Of a stretch of 64,000 bases of DNA, positions 8,499-17,332 are shown piece after piece. The stretch comes from Candidatus Uhrbacteria bacterium (GTDB taxonomy: Bacteria; Patescibacteriota; Patescibacteriia; 2-12-FULL-60-25): NCBI GenBank assembly GCA_003576745.1, contig QEVR01000002.1, positions 299,884 to 363,883 on the forward strand. Reading direction: 5' to 3'. The notes below the pieces were generated by a model. The model saw only the letters and a list, made by a program, of their open reading frames with translations, was not told the origin of the DNA and searched no databases. Every line of letters starts with the position of its first letter. Positions within the stretch are counted from its first letter, which is position 1. The translations under genes were made by a program, and so were the position numbers.

Positions 8499-10706
8499 AT
8501 GCAGCTCGTCATTGTCGAGTCTCCCACAAAAGCGAAAACGATTTCGCGTTTTTTGAGCGCCGAGTACAAGGTGCTGGCAAGTTTCGGCCATGTACGGGAT
8601 TTACCGAAATCCAAACTTGGCGTGGACGTGGAAAAAAATTTCGAGCCAACCTATGTCATCCCGGTAAAAAGCCGGCAAAAAATCAAGGAATTGAAAGCGG
8701 CGGCAGGCAAGGCAAAGCAAATCCTCTTTGCGACAGACGAAGACCGGGAAGGCGAAGCCATTTCCTGGCATTTGGCCGAAGTATTGGACGTGGACCCGGG
8801 CAAGCTGAAACGGATCACGTTCCACGAAATCACCAAGGACGCCATTGCAGAAGCCCTGGAACACCCGCGCGACCTGGACCGACGCCTCGTGGACGCCCAG
8901 CAGGCGCGACGCATTCTGGACCGCCTTGTCGGATATGAGCTTTCTCCCCTGCTCTGGCGGAAGATTCAGCGAGGACTATCCGCCGGACGCGTGCAGTCCG
9001 TGGCGCTCCGGATTATTGTGGAACGCGAAAGGGAGATTCAGGCATTCGTTCCAAAAGAGTACTGGTCCATCGAAGGCCTGTTCGCAAAACGCGGCTCCGA
9101 TACGCCGTTCGAAGCGAAACTGAATGCATGGGAAGGAAAGACGCTCGAAAAAATGGCTCTCGCATCCAAAGAGGAAGCGGACCGCATTCTGGACCGCATA
9201 AAAAATGCCTCTTGGCGCGTGACCGGCGTCACGGAAAAAGAAAAGAAGCAAACGCCGCCGCCGCCCTTTACCACTTCCACGCTCCAGCAGGCGGCCAATA
9301 GCAGGCTCGGATTCACCTCCAAGCAAACCATGACGCTCGCGCAAAAGCTGTATGAAGGCGTCGAGTTCGGCGCGGAAGGGCAAACCGGCCTCATTACATA
9401 CATGCGAACGGACTCTGTGAATCTGTCGCAGAAATTCTTAGATGATGCCAAAAGCCATATCGCGAATGCGTTCGGCCGCAATTACGCGCTTGAAGAGTCG
9501 CGGAGGTACAAGACAAAAAGCAAAGGCGCGCAGGAAGCGCATGAAGCTATCCGTCCCACCGACGCCTCGCGAACGCCGGAAGACGTAGCTCCGTATCTCG
9601 AAGCGAATATGCTCAAGCTGTATCGGCTCATTTGGCAGCGTGCCGTTGCCACGCAAATGCGGCAGGCAATGATCCTCTCCACATCAGTCGACATTACCGG
9701 CGGTGACGCGGTGTTCCGCGCAACCGGCCAGCGGGTGACCTTCGACGGATACCTGAAACTGTATCCGGATCAGGATAAAGAGAAGATCCTCCCGGAACTT
9801 CGCAATGAGGACGAGCTTGAAGCAAAAGATATCCAGGGAAAACAGCATTTCACTGAACCGCCGGCGCGATTTTCTGATGCGACCCTCGTGAAAAGCCTGG
9901 AAGAAGAGGGTATCGGCCGTCCATCAACCTATGCGACAATCATTTCGACCCTTCTCGACCGCGGGTATGTGGAACGCGATGAACGCAAACGGCTGTTTCC
10001 CCAAGACGTGGCCTATGCCGTAAATGACATGCTCGTAAAGCATTTCCCGAATATCGTTGATGTGGCGTTTACGGCGCGCCTCGAGCACTCCCTCGACAAG
10101 ATCGCTGAGGGCGAAATGAACTGGCAGCCTCTTCTCGAAGCGTTTTACGGCCCCTTCCATACGAATCTCGTCCAGAAGGAAAAAGAACTCACCAAAGAGG
10201 CCTTCGAAGAAGCGAGCGGCGAGGTATGCGAAAAATGCGGCAAGCCCATGCTCGTCAAGCGAGGACGATATGGAAAATTCCTGGCATGCTCGGGATATCC
10301 CGAATGTAAGAACACGAAGCCGATGAAAGGAGAGGAACCGCCGCCGCCGGAACCCACAGATGAGGTATGCGAAAAATGCGGCGCGCCCATGGTGAAAAAA
10401 GTCGGGCGTTTCGGGCCCTTCCTTTCCTGTTCGCGCTATCCGGACTGCAAAAACATCAAATCCATCGAAAAAGGCACGGGCGTCACATGCCCGAAATGCG
10501 GCAAGGGGGAAATGATCGAAAAACGAACGAAGAAAGGAAAAATCTTTTACTCCTGCAATCGCTATCCGGAATGCGATCAGGCATTCTGGGATAAGCCGAC
10601 GAATGAAACCTGCCCGGAGCACACATGGCCTCTGCTCGCGAAAAAAACCAAACTCGTATGTTCGTTCGAAGGCTGTAAATATTCCAAGCCGCGAGAAGAA
10701 ACGTAA
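8499..10706 (+). CDS. topA: DNA topoisomerase I (type IA)
   Basis: Relaxes negative supercoils by transient single-strand cleavage. The 735-residue protein starts with the TOPRIM domain (MQLVIVESPTKAK, with DEDREGEAISWH near 80). It holds the catalytic tyrosine in LITYMRTDS near residue 305 and the conserved EAHEAIRPT. It ends with several zinc-finger modules from about 575 on: three C-x2-C pairs closed by a C-x5-6-C or similar pair (CEKCGKPM, CEKCGAPM, CPKCGKGE), then a degenerate fourth. It has its own promoter and a shared bidirectional terminator downstream. Confidence 0.96.
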   Translation: MQLVIVESPTKAKTISRFLSAEYKVLASFGHVRDLPKSKLGVDVEKNFEPTYVIPVKSRQKIKELKAAAGKAKQILFATDEDREGEAISWHLAEVLDVDPGKLKRITFHEITKDAIAEALEHPRDLDRRLVDAQQARRILDRLVGYELSPLLWRKIQRGLSAGRVQSVALRIIVEREREIQAFVPKEYWSIEGLFAKRGSDTPFEAKLNAWEGKTLEKMALASKEEADRILDRIKNASWRVTGVTEKEKKQTPPPPFTTSTLQQAANSRLGFTSKQTMTLAQKLYEGVEFGAEGQTGLITYMRTDSVNLSQKFLDDAKSHIANAFGRNYALEESRRYKTKSKGAQEAHEAIRPTDASRTPEDVAPYLEANMLKLYRLIWQRAVATQMRQAMILSTSVDITGGDAVFRATGQRVTFDGYLKLYPDQDKEKILPELRNEDELEAKDIQGKQHFTEPPARFSDATLVKSLEEEGIGRPSTYATIISTLLDRGYVERDERKRLFPQDVAYAVNDMLVKHFPNIVDVAFTARLEHSLDKIAEGEMNWQPLLEAFYGPFHTNLVQKEKELTKEAFEEASGEVCEKCGKPMLVKRGRYGKFLACSGYPECKNTKPMKGEEPPPPEPTDEVCEKCGAPMVKKVGRFGPFLSCSRYPDCKNIKSIEKGTGVTCPKCGKGEMIEKRTKKGKIFYSCNRYPECDQAFWDKPTNETCPEHTWPLLAKKTKLVCSFEGCKYSKPREET

Positions 10707-10713
10707 CGATCGC

Positions 10714-10745
10714 AATGAATAATCCGCCGTGGCGGATTATTCATT
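10714..10745. terminator. Bidirectional terminator between topA and the coiled-coil gene
   Basis: A perfect 15-bp stem (AATGAATAATCCGCC and its complement) with a two-base loop and A/T tracts on both sides. Its right arm includes the stop and last codons of the convergent gene at 10737, so that gene's C-terminus (Lys-Lys-Asn-Glu) is partly dictated by the hairpin. Confidence 0.85.
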
Positions 10746-12014
10746 TTTCTTAACTGCTTCCTCCCTCGCTTTTTTCTTCGCCTTCTCGATTTCTTCGACG
10801 CGTTTCCCGAACAGAAGATATCGCGTTCCTTCGATGAATCCCATGGCCTTTCCCTTCCCTTTTGGCGGATTCTGCATTTCTGAAGAAAATTTCGAACCGA
10901 TCTCGGAGAAAAACTTCCCGGGATGCATGGTGAGATGATAGAGATTCTCAAAGAATCTGCTCACAAAGCGCGCCGGATAATACGCCGCATGCGCCGCGAC
11001 AGACCCTACGAATGCGGCCCCTCCGCCAATATACATGGCGGCGGCGGCAAAACGGCGCGATGACGGCCGGAAAGCTGGTTTGAGTTGTTCCTGGTTTGCC
11101 GGCTCCGGGCGCGGCGTAACAACCTTCAGCTTTTCCGCCGCTGGAGCAATCTCAGCCGCCGTTTTCGGCTTCGTGTCTCCCCCCTTTCCTAAATCAATGC
11201 TCATGGCGGCTATGACGGCGCCAAGCTCCGCCGCTTCCTGGTCGGCGCGCTTTATATGTTCTAATGCGGCCGAATGTTCCTCAATCACCTTCTCCAAATC
11301 CGCCGCCCGAGTGTCTCGCTCCGCAATAAGCTCTTCCACAATGCCCTGAGAGCGCTCAACATCCGCTTTAAGGCTTTTTAAAATCCGCGGCATGGCGTCA
11401 ATCTGCGTTTTGACGTCTTCGGAAGGTTGGCGCGCAAATGACTCCTGAAGCTCCTGAAGTCGCTTCTGCTGGCTCTCGAGATCACGTATTTTTTCGCGCA
11501 TTTCCTTCTCCGTTTCCTTTTGCTGACGTTCCCTCTGGTCAAGATCTGCTTGAACGACATCGATCTCTTCGGCCTTTTCTTTTGCGATCTTCTCAAGCTC
11601 GTCGCGGCGTGCCACGGCCTCCGCCTGCCGTTCCATCGCCTCGACTTTGTCGATGCGCGACATGAGCTCGACTTTCTTTTTTCCTTCCTCGGGCGTCAGT
11701 TCGGCTTTCGATTCAAGCTCTTCGAGCTCCTGTTTCCATTCTTCTTTCTTCCTCCCGAAAAAAACGACATTTTGCCGCTCGATTCCTGCAAGCGTCACGC
11801 GTTCACGAGGACTCGCAATCACTTCTTTCAGGAAAGCGATATGACCTTCGTCCTCTTTTTGCAAGGCTTCCAATTCTTCCATGCGCGTCATGCGTTCGGG
11901 CATGGGCGCAGACTCATTTTTACGCCGGCGTTCCGATGCAGGCTCTTGTTCTCCCGAAGAACGGTGTTGTTCTACCGTTTCGGAAGTGAATGCGCGCGCC
12001 TCCGTGGATTTCAT
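10737..12014 (-). CDS. Coiled-coil protein with one C-terminal membrane segment, unrecognised
   Basis: The 425-residue product starts MKSTEARAF. Residues from about 40 to 265 are almost wholly Glu/Lys/Gln/Arg with heptad-like spacing, predicting a long coiled coil. A Pro/Ala/Lys linker follows (about 275-310), then a single hydrophobic stretch (about 320-345) and a charged tail. An earlier in-frame ATG exists, but it lies upstream of a good promoter whose start point coincides with the ATG chosen here, making the mRNA practically leaderless. No family motif is seen. A membrane-anchored structural or tethering role is possible, but the sequence does not show it. Confidence 0.75.
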   Translation of the reverse strand: MKSTEARAFTSETVEQHRSSGEQEPASERRRKNESAPMPERMTRMEELEALQKEDEGHIAFLKEVIASPRERVTLAGIERQNVVFFGRKKEEWKQELEELESKAELTPEEGKKKVELMSRIDKVEAMERQAEAVARRDELEKIAKEKAEEIDVVQADLDQRERQQKETEKEMREKIRDLESQQKRLQELQESFARQPSEDVKTQIDAMPRILKSLKADVERSQGIVEELIAERDTRAADLEKVIEEHSAALEHIKRADQEAAELGAVIAAMSIDLGKGGDTKPKTAAEIAPAAEKLKVVTPRPEPANQEQLKPAFRPSSRRFAAAAMYIGGGAAFVGSVAAHAAYYPARFVSRFFENLYHLTMHPGKFFSEIGSKFSSEMQNPPKGKGKAMGFIEGTRYLLFGKRVEEIEKAKKKAREEAVKKNE

Positions 12015-12021
12015 AATTGAA

Positions 12022-12050
12022 ATTTTATCATAGCGCGCATGCCTTGTCAA
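12022..12050 (-). promoter_or_regulatory. Promoter of the coiled-coil gene (leaderless)
   Basis: TTGACA, 17-bp spacer, TAAAAT. The start of transcription, 6-8 bases downstream of the -10, falls on the ATG at 12014. The word atgccttgtcaa, containing the -35 box, is repeated 37 bp away at 12076-12087, which could be an operator or a second -35. Confidence 0.65.
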
Positions 12051-12124
12051 GGTTATTTGACACTCTTTTTTCGTAATGCCTTGTCAAATATCGCTATACG
12101 GCCTAGCCTACGAGAACGACGCGT

Positions 12125-13636
12125 ATGAGCGGTGCAACTGTCGGAACCACAATCGAAGACGTTATTCAAACGGTGAAATCGTATGACGCGGACGCGGACG
12201 AATCACAGATTCGCGATGCGTTTTCCTTTGCCGAGGAAGCGCATGCGGGTCAATTTCGCGCTACGGGAGAGCCGTATGTCATGCATTGCGTGGCAACGGC
12301 CATGACGCTTGCAGGTATGAACCTGCCGCCTTCCATGATCATTGCGGGGCTTTTGCACGATGTACCGGAAGACACCGAGCGGACGCTTGAAGACATTGAA
12401 AAACGATTCGGTCCCGAGGTGGCGGGCATGGTTGCCGGAATTACGAAACTCGGGAAGCTCAAATACCGGGGCATCGAACGGTATATCGAAAATCTCCGGA
12501 AAATGTTCCTCGCCATGGCGCAGGATGTCCGCGTGGTCATTATTAAATTCGCGGACCGGCTTCATAATCTGGAAACGCTCGATGCCATCCCGCCAAAAAA
12601 GGCCTATCGCGTTGCTTTGGAATCCCTTCAAATTTTTGCTCCCATCGCGGGGCGGCTCGGCATGGGCGACATGAAAGGACAAATCGAAGACGCTTCATTC
12701 CGGTATGTGTATCCGAAAGAATACGAATGGACAAAGATGCTCGCGACGACGACGGGAGCGGGAAAGCAAAAATACCTTGCGGAGATCATGAAACGGACAA
12801 AGGGCATTTTGGAGCATGCGGGGCTCAAAAACATCGAAGTTCACGGACGGGCGAAGCATGTATATTCCCTGTACCGGAAACTGCTCAAAAACGACCGGGA
12901 CATTTCACGCATCTATGACCTGAATGCCGTCCGAATCATCGTGCCGACCGTGGCGGACTGCTATGCCGCTCTCGGGGTTATCCACGGTACCTGGACACCG
13001 CTCAAGGGCAGAATCAAGGACTATATTGCGCAGCCCAAACCCAACGGCTATTCATCCCTGCACACCACGGTATTCTGCGAAGACGGGGAAATCGTAGAAT
13101 TTCAAATCCGGACGCCGGAAATGCACCGCGTCGCCGAATACGGTATCGCGGCGCACTGGCAATACGATGAGCGAAAACTCAAAGCGGCATCGGGCATCGA
13201 ACGCGCGGAAGACACGCGGTGGATGGAACAGCTCGCGGAGCTTAATAAAGAAATTTCCGACCGAAAACAGTACATCAGCGCGCTGGAGGAAATGAAAATC
13301 GACGTATTCCGCGATCGAATTTTCGTCTTCACGCCGAAAGGCGACGTCATCGATCTTCCGGAAGACTCGAGCCCTGTGGATTTCGCCTATGCCATTCACA
13401 CGGAGATCGGCGATAAATGTACGTCGGCAAAAGTAAACGATGAAATGACATCATTGGATCACCCTCTGAAAAGCGGCGATATCGTCGAAATCGTCGTGGA
13501 TAAATCGCGCAAGGCGCCGAATCCCGACTGGCTGTCATTCGTTAAAACGCGTCACGCGAGAAGCCGCATCCGCCAAAAATCGCAGATGTCCCTCCGAAGC
13601 TGGATTAAGGGCCTCATGCCGGGAAACCACGGCTAG
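12125..13636 (+). CDS. RelA/SpoT-type (p)ppGpp synthetase/hydrolase, short form
   Basis: Makes and degrades the stringent alarmone (p)ppGpp. The 503 residues contain an HD hydrolase domain (HCVATAMTL, then LLHDVPEDT near 80), a synthetase domain (about 235-345, with KPNGYSSLHTTV, EFQIRT and the AEYGIAAHW segment) and a TGS domain (about 395-460, IFVFTPKGDVIDLPEDS). Typical RelA/SpoT proteins reach 700-750 residues. Here the C-terminal helical, zinc-finger and ACT/RRM regions that contact the ribosome are absent, so regulation by stalled ribosomes may differ. Both catalytic centres look intact. It is transcribed divergently from the coiled-coil gene. Confidence 0.93.
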   Translation: MSGATVGTTIEDVIQTVKSYDADADESQIRDAFSFAEEAHAGQFRATGEPYVMHCVATAMTLAGMNLPPSMIIAGLLHDVPEDTERTLEDIEKRFGPEVAGMVAGITKLGKLKYRGIERYIENLRKMFLAMAQDVRVVIIKFADRLHNLETLDAIPPKKAYRVALESLQIFAPIAGRLGMGDMKGQIEDASFRYVYPKEYEWTKMLATTTGAGKQKYLAEIMKRTKGILEHAGLKNIEVHGRAKHVYSLYRKLLKNDRDISRIYDLNAVRIIVPTVADCYAALGVIHGTWTPLKGRIKDYIAQPKPNGYSSLHTTVFCEDGEIVEFQIRTPEMHRVAEYGIAAHWQYDERKLKAASGIERAEDTRWMEQLAELNKEISDRKQYISALEEMKIDVFRDRIFVFTPKGDVIDLPEDSSPVDFAYAIHTEIGDKCTSAKVNDEMTSLDHPLKSGDIVEIVVDKSRKAPNPDWLSFVKTRHARSRIRQKSQMSLRSWIKGLMPGNHG

Positions 13637-13749
13637 ATCGCAGCTCGCCGTACGCAACGAAGGAGAAACCTTTTTCGATGCTTGTTGAGATGCCCCGGAC
13701 GTAAAAGATCGAAAATGAGAAGGGAAAATGTCGCTTGCTAACCCCTTAG

Positions 13750-14637
13750 CTACGAACTACCCCCGATTTTTCCGAGAAGGTCCTCGAGATCTTCCTGATC
13801 GTGAAAATAAATTCGGATTTCCCCGGCGCCGTCGCCGGCGGTTTTAATGTGGACCCTGTGTCCCACCCAATCGCGTACCCTTTGTTCCGCCGCGGCAATA
13901 TTTGGATCCTGCGAGATGCGTCCGCGGCGTGGGTGCGGAATGCGCGCCTCCGTTTGCCGGACGGTGAATTGACCTGCGAGCATGTCCTCAAAAAGCCGCA
14001 TCCGTTCGGCGTCCGTCGGCAGAGATAAAAGGGTGCGCGCATTGGATGCGGAGATTTTCCTGTCCACGAGAGCCTGCTGAATTTCCCGCGGCAATTGGAG
14101 AAGGCGCACCGTATTTCCCACCTGCGGACGGCTCTTCCCGACTTTTTTTCCAACATCGTCCTGTGTGAGGCCGAATTCATCCATGAGACGCTGATAAGCA
14201 ATGGCTTCCTCAATAGGATTCAAATCATGTCGCTGGATATTCTCAATGAGCGCAAGTTCCAGCTTATCCTGCTCCGATGCTGTACGGATGACGCACGGAA
14301 CCGTGGCAAGCCCGGCGATGGTTGCGGCTCGCAGTCGTCGCTCCCCGGCGATAAGTTCGAAATTGCCGTCAGGAAGACGCGTCACAATAAGCGGCTCGAC
14401 CACGCCGTGTTCGCGGATGGAGTTTGTAAGATCTTCGAGCGCCGCATGATCGAAATGCTGGCGCGGCTGTTTGGGGTTCGGAACAATGCGCTCAACCGGA
14501 ATCTCCATGAAGCCCCCCTGAATCTCCGCATGCGGCGGAGCATGAGGCTCCACGGTCTGAGCAACAGAAGAACCGCCCGGTCTGGGCGGAATGAGCGCGC
14601 CTAGTCCTCTGCCGAGTCCGGAGGGTCGTTTCATCAT
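13750..14637 (-). CDS. parB: Chromosome-partitioning protein ParB
   Basis: ParB loads at parS sites as a CTP-dependent clamp and works with ParA to move origins apart. The 295-residue protein begins with the typical PSGLGRGLGALIP, has the ParB/Srx domain (about 45-135, with GERRLRAATIAGL) and the helix-turn-helix region (about 140-210, LTQDDVGKKVGKSRPQVGN). It ends with the C-terminal dimerisation segment. Its start overlaps the parA stop by 4 nt, indicating translational coupling. I did not find a clear parS palindrome in the window, and no dnaA or origin is visible beside it. Confidence 0.95.
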   Translation of the reverse strand: MMKRPSGLGRGLGALIPPRPGGSSVAQTVEPHAPPHAEIQGGFMEIPVERIVPNPKQPRQHFDHAALEDLTNSIREHGVVEPLIVTRLPDGNFELIAGERRLRAATIAGLATVPCVIRTASEQDKLELALIENIQRHDLNPIEEAIAYQRLMDEFGLTQDDVGKKVGKSRPQVGNTVRLLQLPREIQQALVDRKISASNARTLLSLPTDAERMRLFEDMLAGQFTVRQTEARIPHPRRGRISQDPNIAAAEQRVRDWVGHRVHIKTAGDGAGEIRIYFHDQEDLEDLLGKIGGSS

Positions 14638-15416
14638 ACGGCGGGCATGCGTTCCAGCTCGGTCTCGATAATTTCACGCGCGAGCCGCTCATAAGCTTTG
14701 GCGCCTTTAGAACTCGCGTCAAACATGGCAATGGACCGACCGAAGGACGGAGCCTCGGCAAGACGCACGCTCCGCGGGATCACGGAACGAAAAATATTTC
14801 GCGGGAAGTATTTGTAGAGTTCCTGCAGGACGTCGTCGGAGAGCTTTGTGCGGCTGTCATACATGGTGAGGACGGCTCCTAGAATATCCACGTCGGGCCG
14901 TATGCGCGCCTTCACCAGATTGACGGTTTCGAGAAGCTGGCCCAACCCTTCGAGGGCATAATATTCCGCCTGGACGGGAATGAGAATTTCATCCGCAGCA
15001 ACGATTCCGTTCAGCGTGATAAGACCGAGCGTCGGCGGACAGTCGATAAGGATGTAATCGTAGTCATGGCGAATTTCGAGCAAGGATTCATGCAATTTAT
15101 ATTCGCGCCGATCCATGTCCACGAGTTCCACATTCAGCCCGGCGAGTGCGGGCGTTGCCGGAGCAATTCGAAGCGTTTGATGCGCGGTGGGCTGAACAAT
15201 ATCTTTCATGCGTACCTGTCCAAGAACGGCTTCGTACACTCCTTGTTCCAAAGCCTGAAAATCCACGCCAATGCCTGATGTGGCATTTGCCTGCGGGTCG
15301 AGATCCACGATCAGCACGAACTTCCCTTCCTCGGCCAAATACGCGCCGAGATTAATGGCGGTAGTCGTTTTGCCGACCCCGCCTTTTTGATTGACCACGG
15401 AAATGATTCTCCCCAT
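14634..15416 (-). CDS. parA: Chromosome-partitioning ATPase ParA
   Basis: ParA-type P-loop ATPase that dimerises on DNA and positions ParB-bound origins. The 260 residues start MGRIISVVNQKGGVGKTT with the deviant Walker A lysines, followed by the Walker A' and B elements VDLDPQANATSG and YILIDCPPTLG. The open frame extends 41 codons further upstream, but the family's N-terminus begins at this ATG and the extra part runs into the divergent tRNA-Leu promoter region. First gene of a parA-parB pair. Confidence 0.95.
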   Translation of the reverse strand: MGRIISVVNQKGGVGKTTTAINLGAYLAEEGKFVLIVDLDPQANATSGIGVDFQALEQGVYEAVLGQVRMKDIVQPTAHQTLRIAPATPALAGLNVELVDMDRREYKLHESLLEIRHDYDYILIDCPPTLGLITLNGIVAADEILIPVQAEYYALEGLGQLLETVNLVKARIRPDVDILGAVLTMYDSRTKLSDDVLQELYKYFPRNIFRSVIPRSVRLAEAPSFGRSIAMFDASSKGAKAYERLAREIIETELERMPAV

Positions 15417-15492
15417 ATGCGTAGCCTCCCAAGGATACGCGTACAAAGCAAGTGCTTCAAGAGCATCCTGTATAAAAATTGTATAAAACCTG

Positions 15493-15521
15493 TTGACGAG
15501 TTTTTCGCATCCTCGTATAGT
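15493..15521 (+). promoter_or_regulatory. Promoter of tRNA-Leu
   Basis: TTGACG, 17-bp spacer, TATAGT, followed by a G/C-containing start region typical of stable RNA promoters. The start lies about 55 nt before the tRNA. Confidence 0.75.
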
Positions 15522-15583
15522 GCGCTTCACATTGAGCACGGAGGATGCTCAATCAAAAAACAGGAGAAAACCAAGAATACAGC

Positions 15584-15670
15584 GGGCGGGTGGCGGAACT
15601 GGCAGACGCACAGGACTCAAAATCCTGCGAGGGCAACCTCATGAGGGTTCGATCCCCTCCCCGCCCACCA
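15584..15670 (+). tRNA. tRNA-Leu (anticodon CAA)
   Basis: The acceptor stem GGGCGGG pairs with CCCGCCC, the anticodon stem CAGGA/TCCTG encloses loop CTCAAAA, and a long class-II variable arm is present. CCA is encoded. It reads UUG codons. Confidence 0.93.
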
Positions 15671-15672
15671 TG

Positions 15673-15705
15673 AAAATCGGGACATCGAGGAGTCCCGATT
15701 TTTCT
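15673..15705 (+). terminator. Terminator after tRNA-Leu
   Basis: An 11-bp stem (AAAATCGGGAC / GTCCCGATTTT) followed by a T-rich tract. Confidence 0.85.
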
Positions 15706-15738
15706 TTGTACAAAAAATGTTCGGAAAATTATCGACCA

Positions 15739-15779
15739 CATAGAAAATCGAACGGGATAAGCCCGTTCGATTTTCTATG
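15739..15779 (-). terminator. Long hairpin after tRNA-Met
   Basis: A perfect 18-bp inverted repeat (catagaaaatcgaacggg and its complement) with a 5-base loop begins at the last bases of the tRNA CCA end. It is T-rich on the distal minus-strand arm and probably terminates tRNA-Met transcription. Confidence 0.75.
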
Positions 15780-15854
15780 GTACCGGGGGCCGGATTCGAA
15801 CCGGCGACCTCGGGCTTATGAGTCCCACGCTCTAACCAACTGAGCTACCCCGGC
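15778..15854 (-). tRNA. tRNA-Met (anticodon CAT), elongator or Ile2
   Basis: Seventy-seven bases with encoded CCA. D stem GCTC/GAGC, anticodon loop CTCATAA, T stem GCCGG/CCGGC. Pair 1-72 is G-T. The anticodon stem has a T-G pair and an A-G apposition next to the loop. It lacks the initiator hallmarks (C1-A72 mismatch, A11-U24), so it is either elongator Met or the lysidine-modified Ile2, which sequence alone cannot decide. Confidence 0.88.
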
Positions 15855-15960
15855 ATGCCGCTCGTTGATGACGATTCTGTCATCCTTCCTTAGGAAAGAC
15901 TGGGCAAAGCGCACCAACGAATGAGCTTTCGATACCGGCGGCCGATATCGTTGCCGGCAG

Positions 15961-15989
15961 AATATATAAGAAAACGACGGTCTTGGCAA
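15961..15989 (-). promoter_or_regulatory. Promoter of tRNA-Met
   Basis: TTGCCA, 17-bp spacer, TATATT, about 100 nt upstream of the mature tRNA 5' end. Confidence 0.65.
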
Positions 15990-16013
15990 GATATTTTTGT
16001 CTTAAAAAATCCA

Positions 16014-16055
16014 TGGGGTGAAAAGAAGCCCCAGACAGCGAGTGCTGCCTGGGGC
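16014..16055 (-). terminator. Terminator of the unrecognised GC-rich gene
   Basis: A 12-bp stem GCCCCAGGCAGC / GCTGTCTGGGGC (one G-T pair) with loop ACTC, followed by TTCTTTT on the minus strand, 50 nt after the stop codon. Confidence 0.85.
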
Positions 16056-16105
16056 GATGCGCCTTTGGACGAAGTCCTTGGGCGTGAGTGCCGCAACCGG
16101 CGTTG

Positions 16106-16972
16106 TCAGCTCGCGCTGACGAGGGCGGCGGTGTGCTTGGCGTTCTTCGGGAACACCAGCAGGTTCGGGTAGTCCTTCCCCCACTGAATCTCGAGGATCG
16201 CCTCGATGCCGTCCCCTCCGGGCGTTCCCACGTACCGGGCGCCGGTCTCGGCCTGCGCCGTGATCTTGGCCTGGTCCATGGCGTGCACGTCCGCGATCTG
16301 CGCGACGAAGTTGTGGCCGCGGACGGTCGTTGCCACGATCGTCATGAAGCCCGCTTCGTTCTTCGCACGGTTGAGGTACTCGATCTGCGCGTTGAAGGTC
16401 TGGATCACGGTCGCCTTGTTCGAACGCGTGTCGTAGTCCGCGCCGGTGAACGGGAAGAACAGGATCATGTTGTCCTTCGCGGCCAGGAGCCCGGCGGGCG
16501 TGACGCGCGGAAGGTGCATGAGCCCGCTGTCCTTTTCGGTCCAAAGCGGATCGACCTTCTGTCCCGCCACCTTCACCGGCACCTGATCGTCGCGGTAGGG
16601 GTTGACCAAGTGAAGGTCGAACACCTTGCGCTCGTTCATGTGCTTGGCCGGCAGGTTCTCGGCGATGGTCCGGACGATGGCGGCGAAACGCGCGTCCTTC
16701 AGCGCCGCGGCCTGGGCCTCGGCGATGATGACGTTGGTCTTCGCGATCATCTGGACGCTCCCCAAGTACTGATACCCCGGGGTCGGCTCGATCTGGATCT
16801 CGCGCTTCTCGCCGATGACGGCGGGGAACTCGAGCCAGCTCAACTCGACCTTGCCGGTACGGTCGAAACCGACCGCGACCAGCGTTTCGAGCGTGATGCC
16901 GTTTTTGCGGATCTCGCTCGCGAGGGTGTCGACGCCGACGATGAGGGTGCGGAGATTCTTTTGGGTCTTCAC
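16106..16972 (-). CDS. Unrecognised protein, 288 residues, biased GC-rich codons
   Basis: I do not recognise this protein. It starts at a GTG with a good Shine-Dalgarno (AAGGAG, 9 bases upstream) and ends at a strong terminator, so the minus strand is well supported over the longer antisense frame. It has no signal peptide or membrane helix. The product is mixed alpha/beta in character, beginning with a segment rich in Val/Leu/Ile (LRTLIVGVDTLASEI). Third positions are strongly G/C (GCC, ATC, CTC, AAG, GTC preferred), more so than neighbours, suggesting either high expression or recent transfer. It stands alone between tRNA genes with a leader of several hundred bases. Confidence 0.75.
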   Translation of the reverse strand: MKTQKNLRTLIVGVDTLASEIRKNGITLETLVAVGFDRTGKVELSWLEFPAVIGEKREIQIEPTPGYQYLGSVQMIAKTNVIIAEAQAAALKDARFAAIVRTIAENLPAKHMNERKVFDLHLVNPYRDDQVPVKVAGQKVDPLWTEKDSGLMHLPRVTPAGLLAAKDNMILFFPFTGADYDTRSNKATVIQTFNAQIEYLNRAKNEAGFMTIVATTVRGHNFVAQIADVHAMDQAKITAQAETGARYVGTPGGDGIEAILEIQWGKDYPNLLVFPKNAKHTAALVSAS

Positions 16973-16979
16973 GATGGCT

Positions 16980-17332
16980 TTCTCCTTACTGCCTCCGGTA
17001 TTGCCGGAGGGGTCATGGGCCGCTCCTTTCCCGGCGACATGCCGGAAGTACAGAACGGACTCTCACGGTTCATTGCTGACCGGGCGATGAACCGGACTGC
17101 AGGTGACGAATGGTCCGTCCTCCATGCGGAGTGAGCGGACTGTGCGCCTGCAGACGCGCCGGCCGGATGTAGCCCCTTTTTCTCCCTTGTCGGGAGCAAG
17201 TCGCCTATCGGCTGACCGCATCGAAACTTCTTTGCGGCTATGTGGTGCAAGCGGACAAAAAACCAGGCCTGTCCGCCCGCGTACAAGGTCCTGGCCTGGT
17301 GTCTGATACGGCTTTGCCGGATCAAGCATCAA
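16980..17332 (-). promoter_or_regulatory. Long structured 5' leader of the 288-residue gene
   Basis: This gene-free stretch of about 500 bases between 16973 and 17484 holds, on the minus strand, a possible promoter (TTGATG, 18 bp, TATCAG, 17303-17332). Almost at the predicted start is a hairpin CCAGGCC/GGCCTGG followed by TTTTTT (17257-17299), which looks like an intrinsic terminator. Further down are small hairpins, and beside the ribosome-binding site a 7-bp stem CCTCCGG/CCGGAGG (16992-17010). The arrangement suggests attenuation, but the ligand or signal is unknown. Confidence 0.4.

Noticed and set aside
8408-8938. 176-codon plus-strand frame overlapping topA
   Set aside because: Shadow of topA in another frame; topA motifs are complete.
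16088-17134. 348-codon plus-strand frame opposite the unrecognised 288-residue gene
   Set aside because: The minus strand has a Shine-Dalgarno, a plausible start and a terminator; the plus frame has neither and reads as Arg/Asp/Leu-rich antisense sequence.
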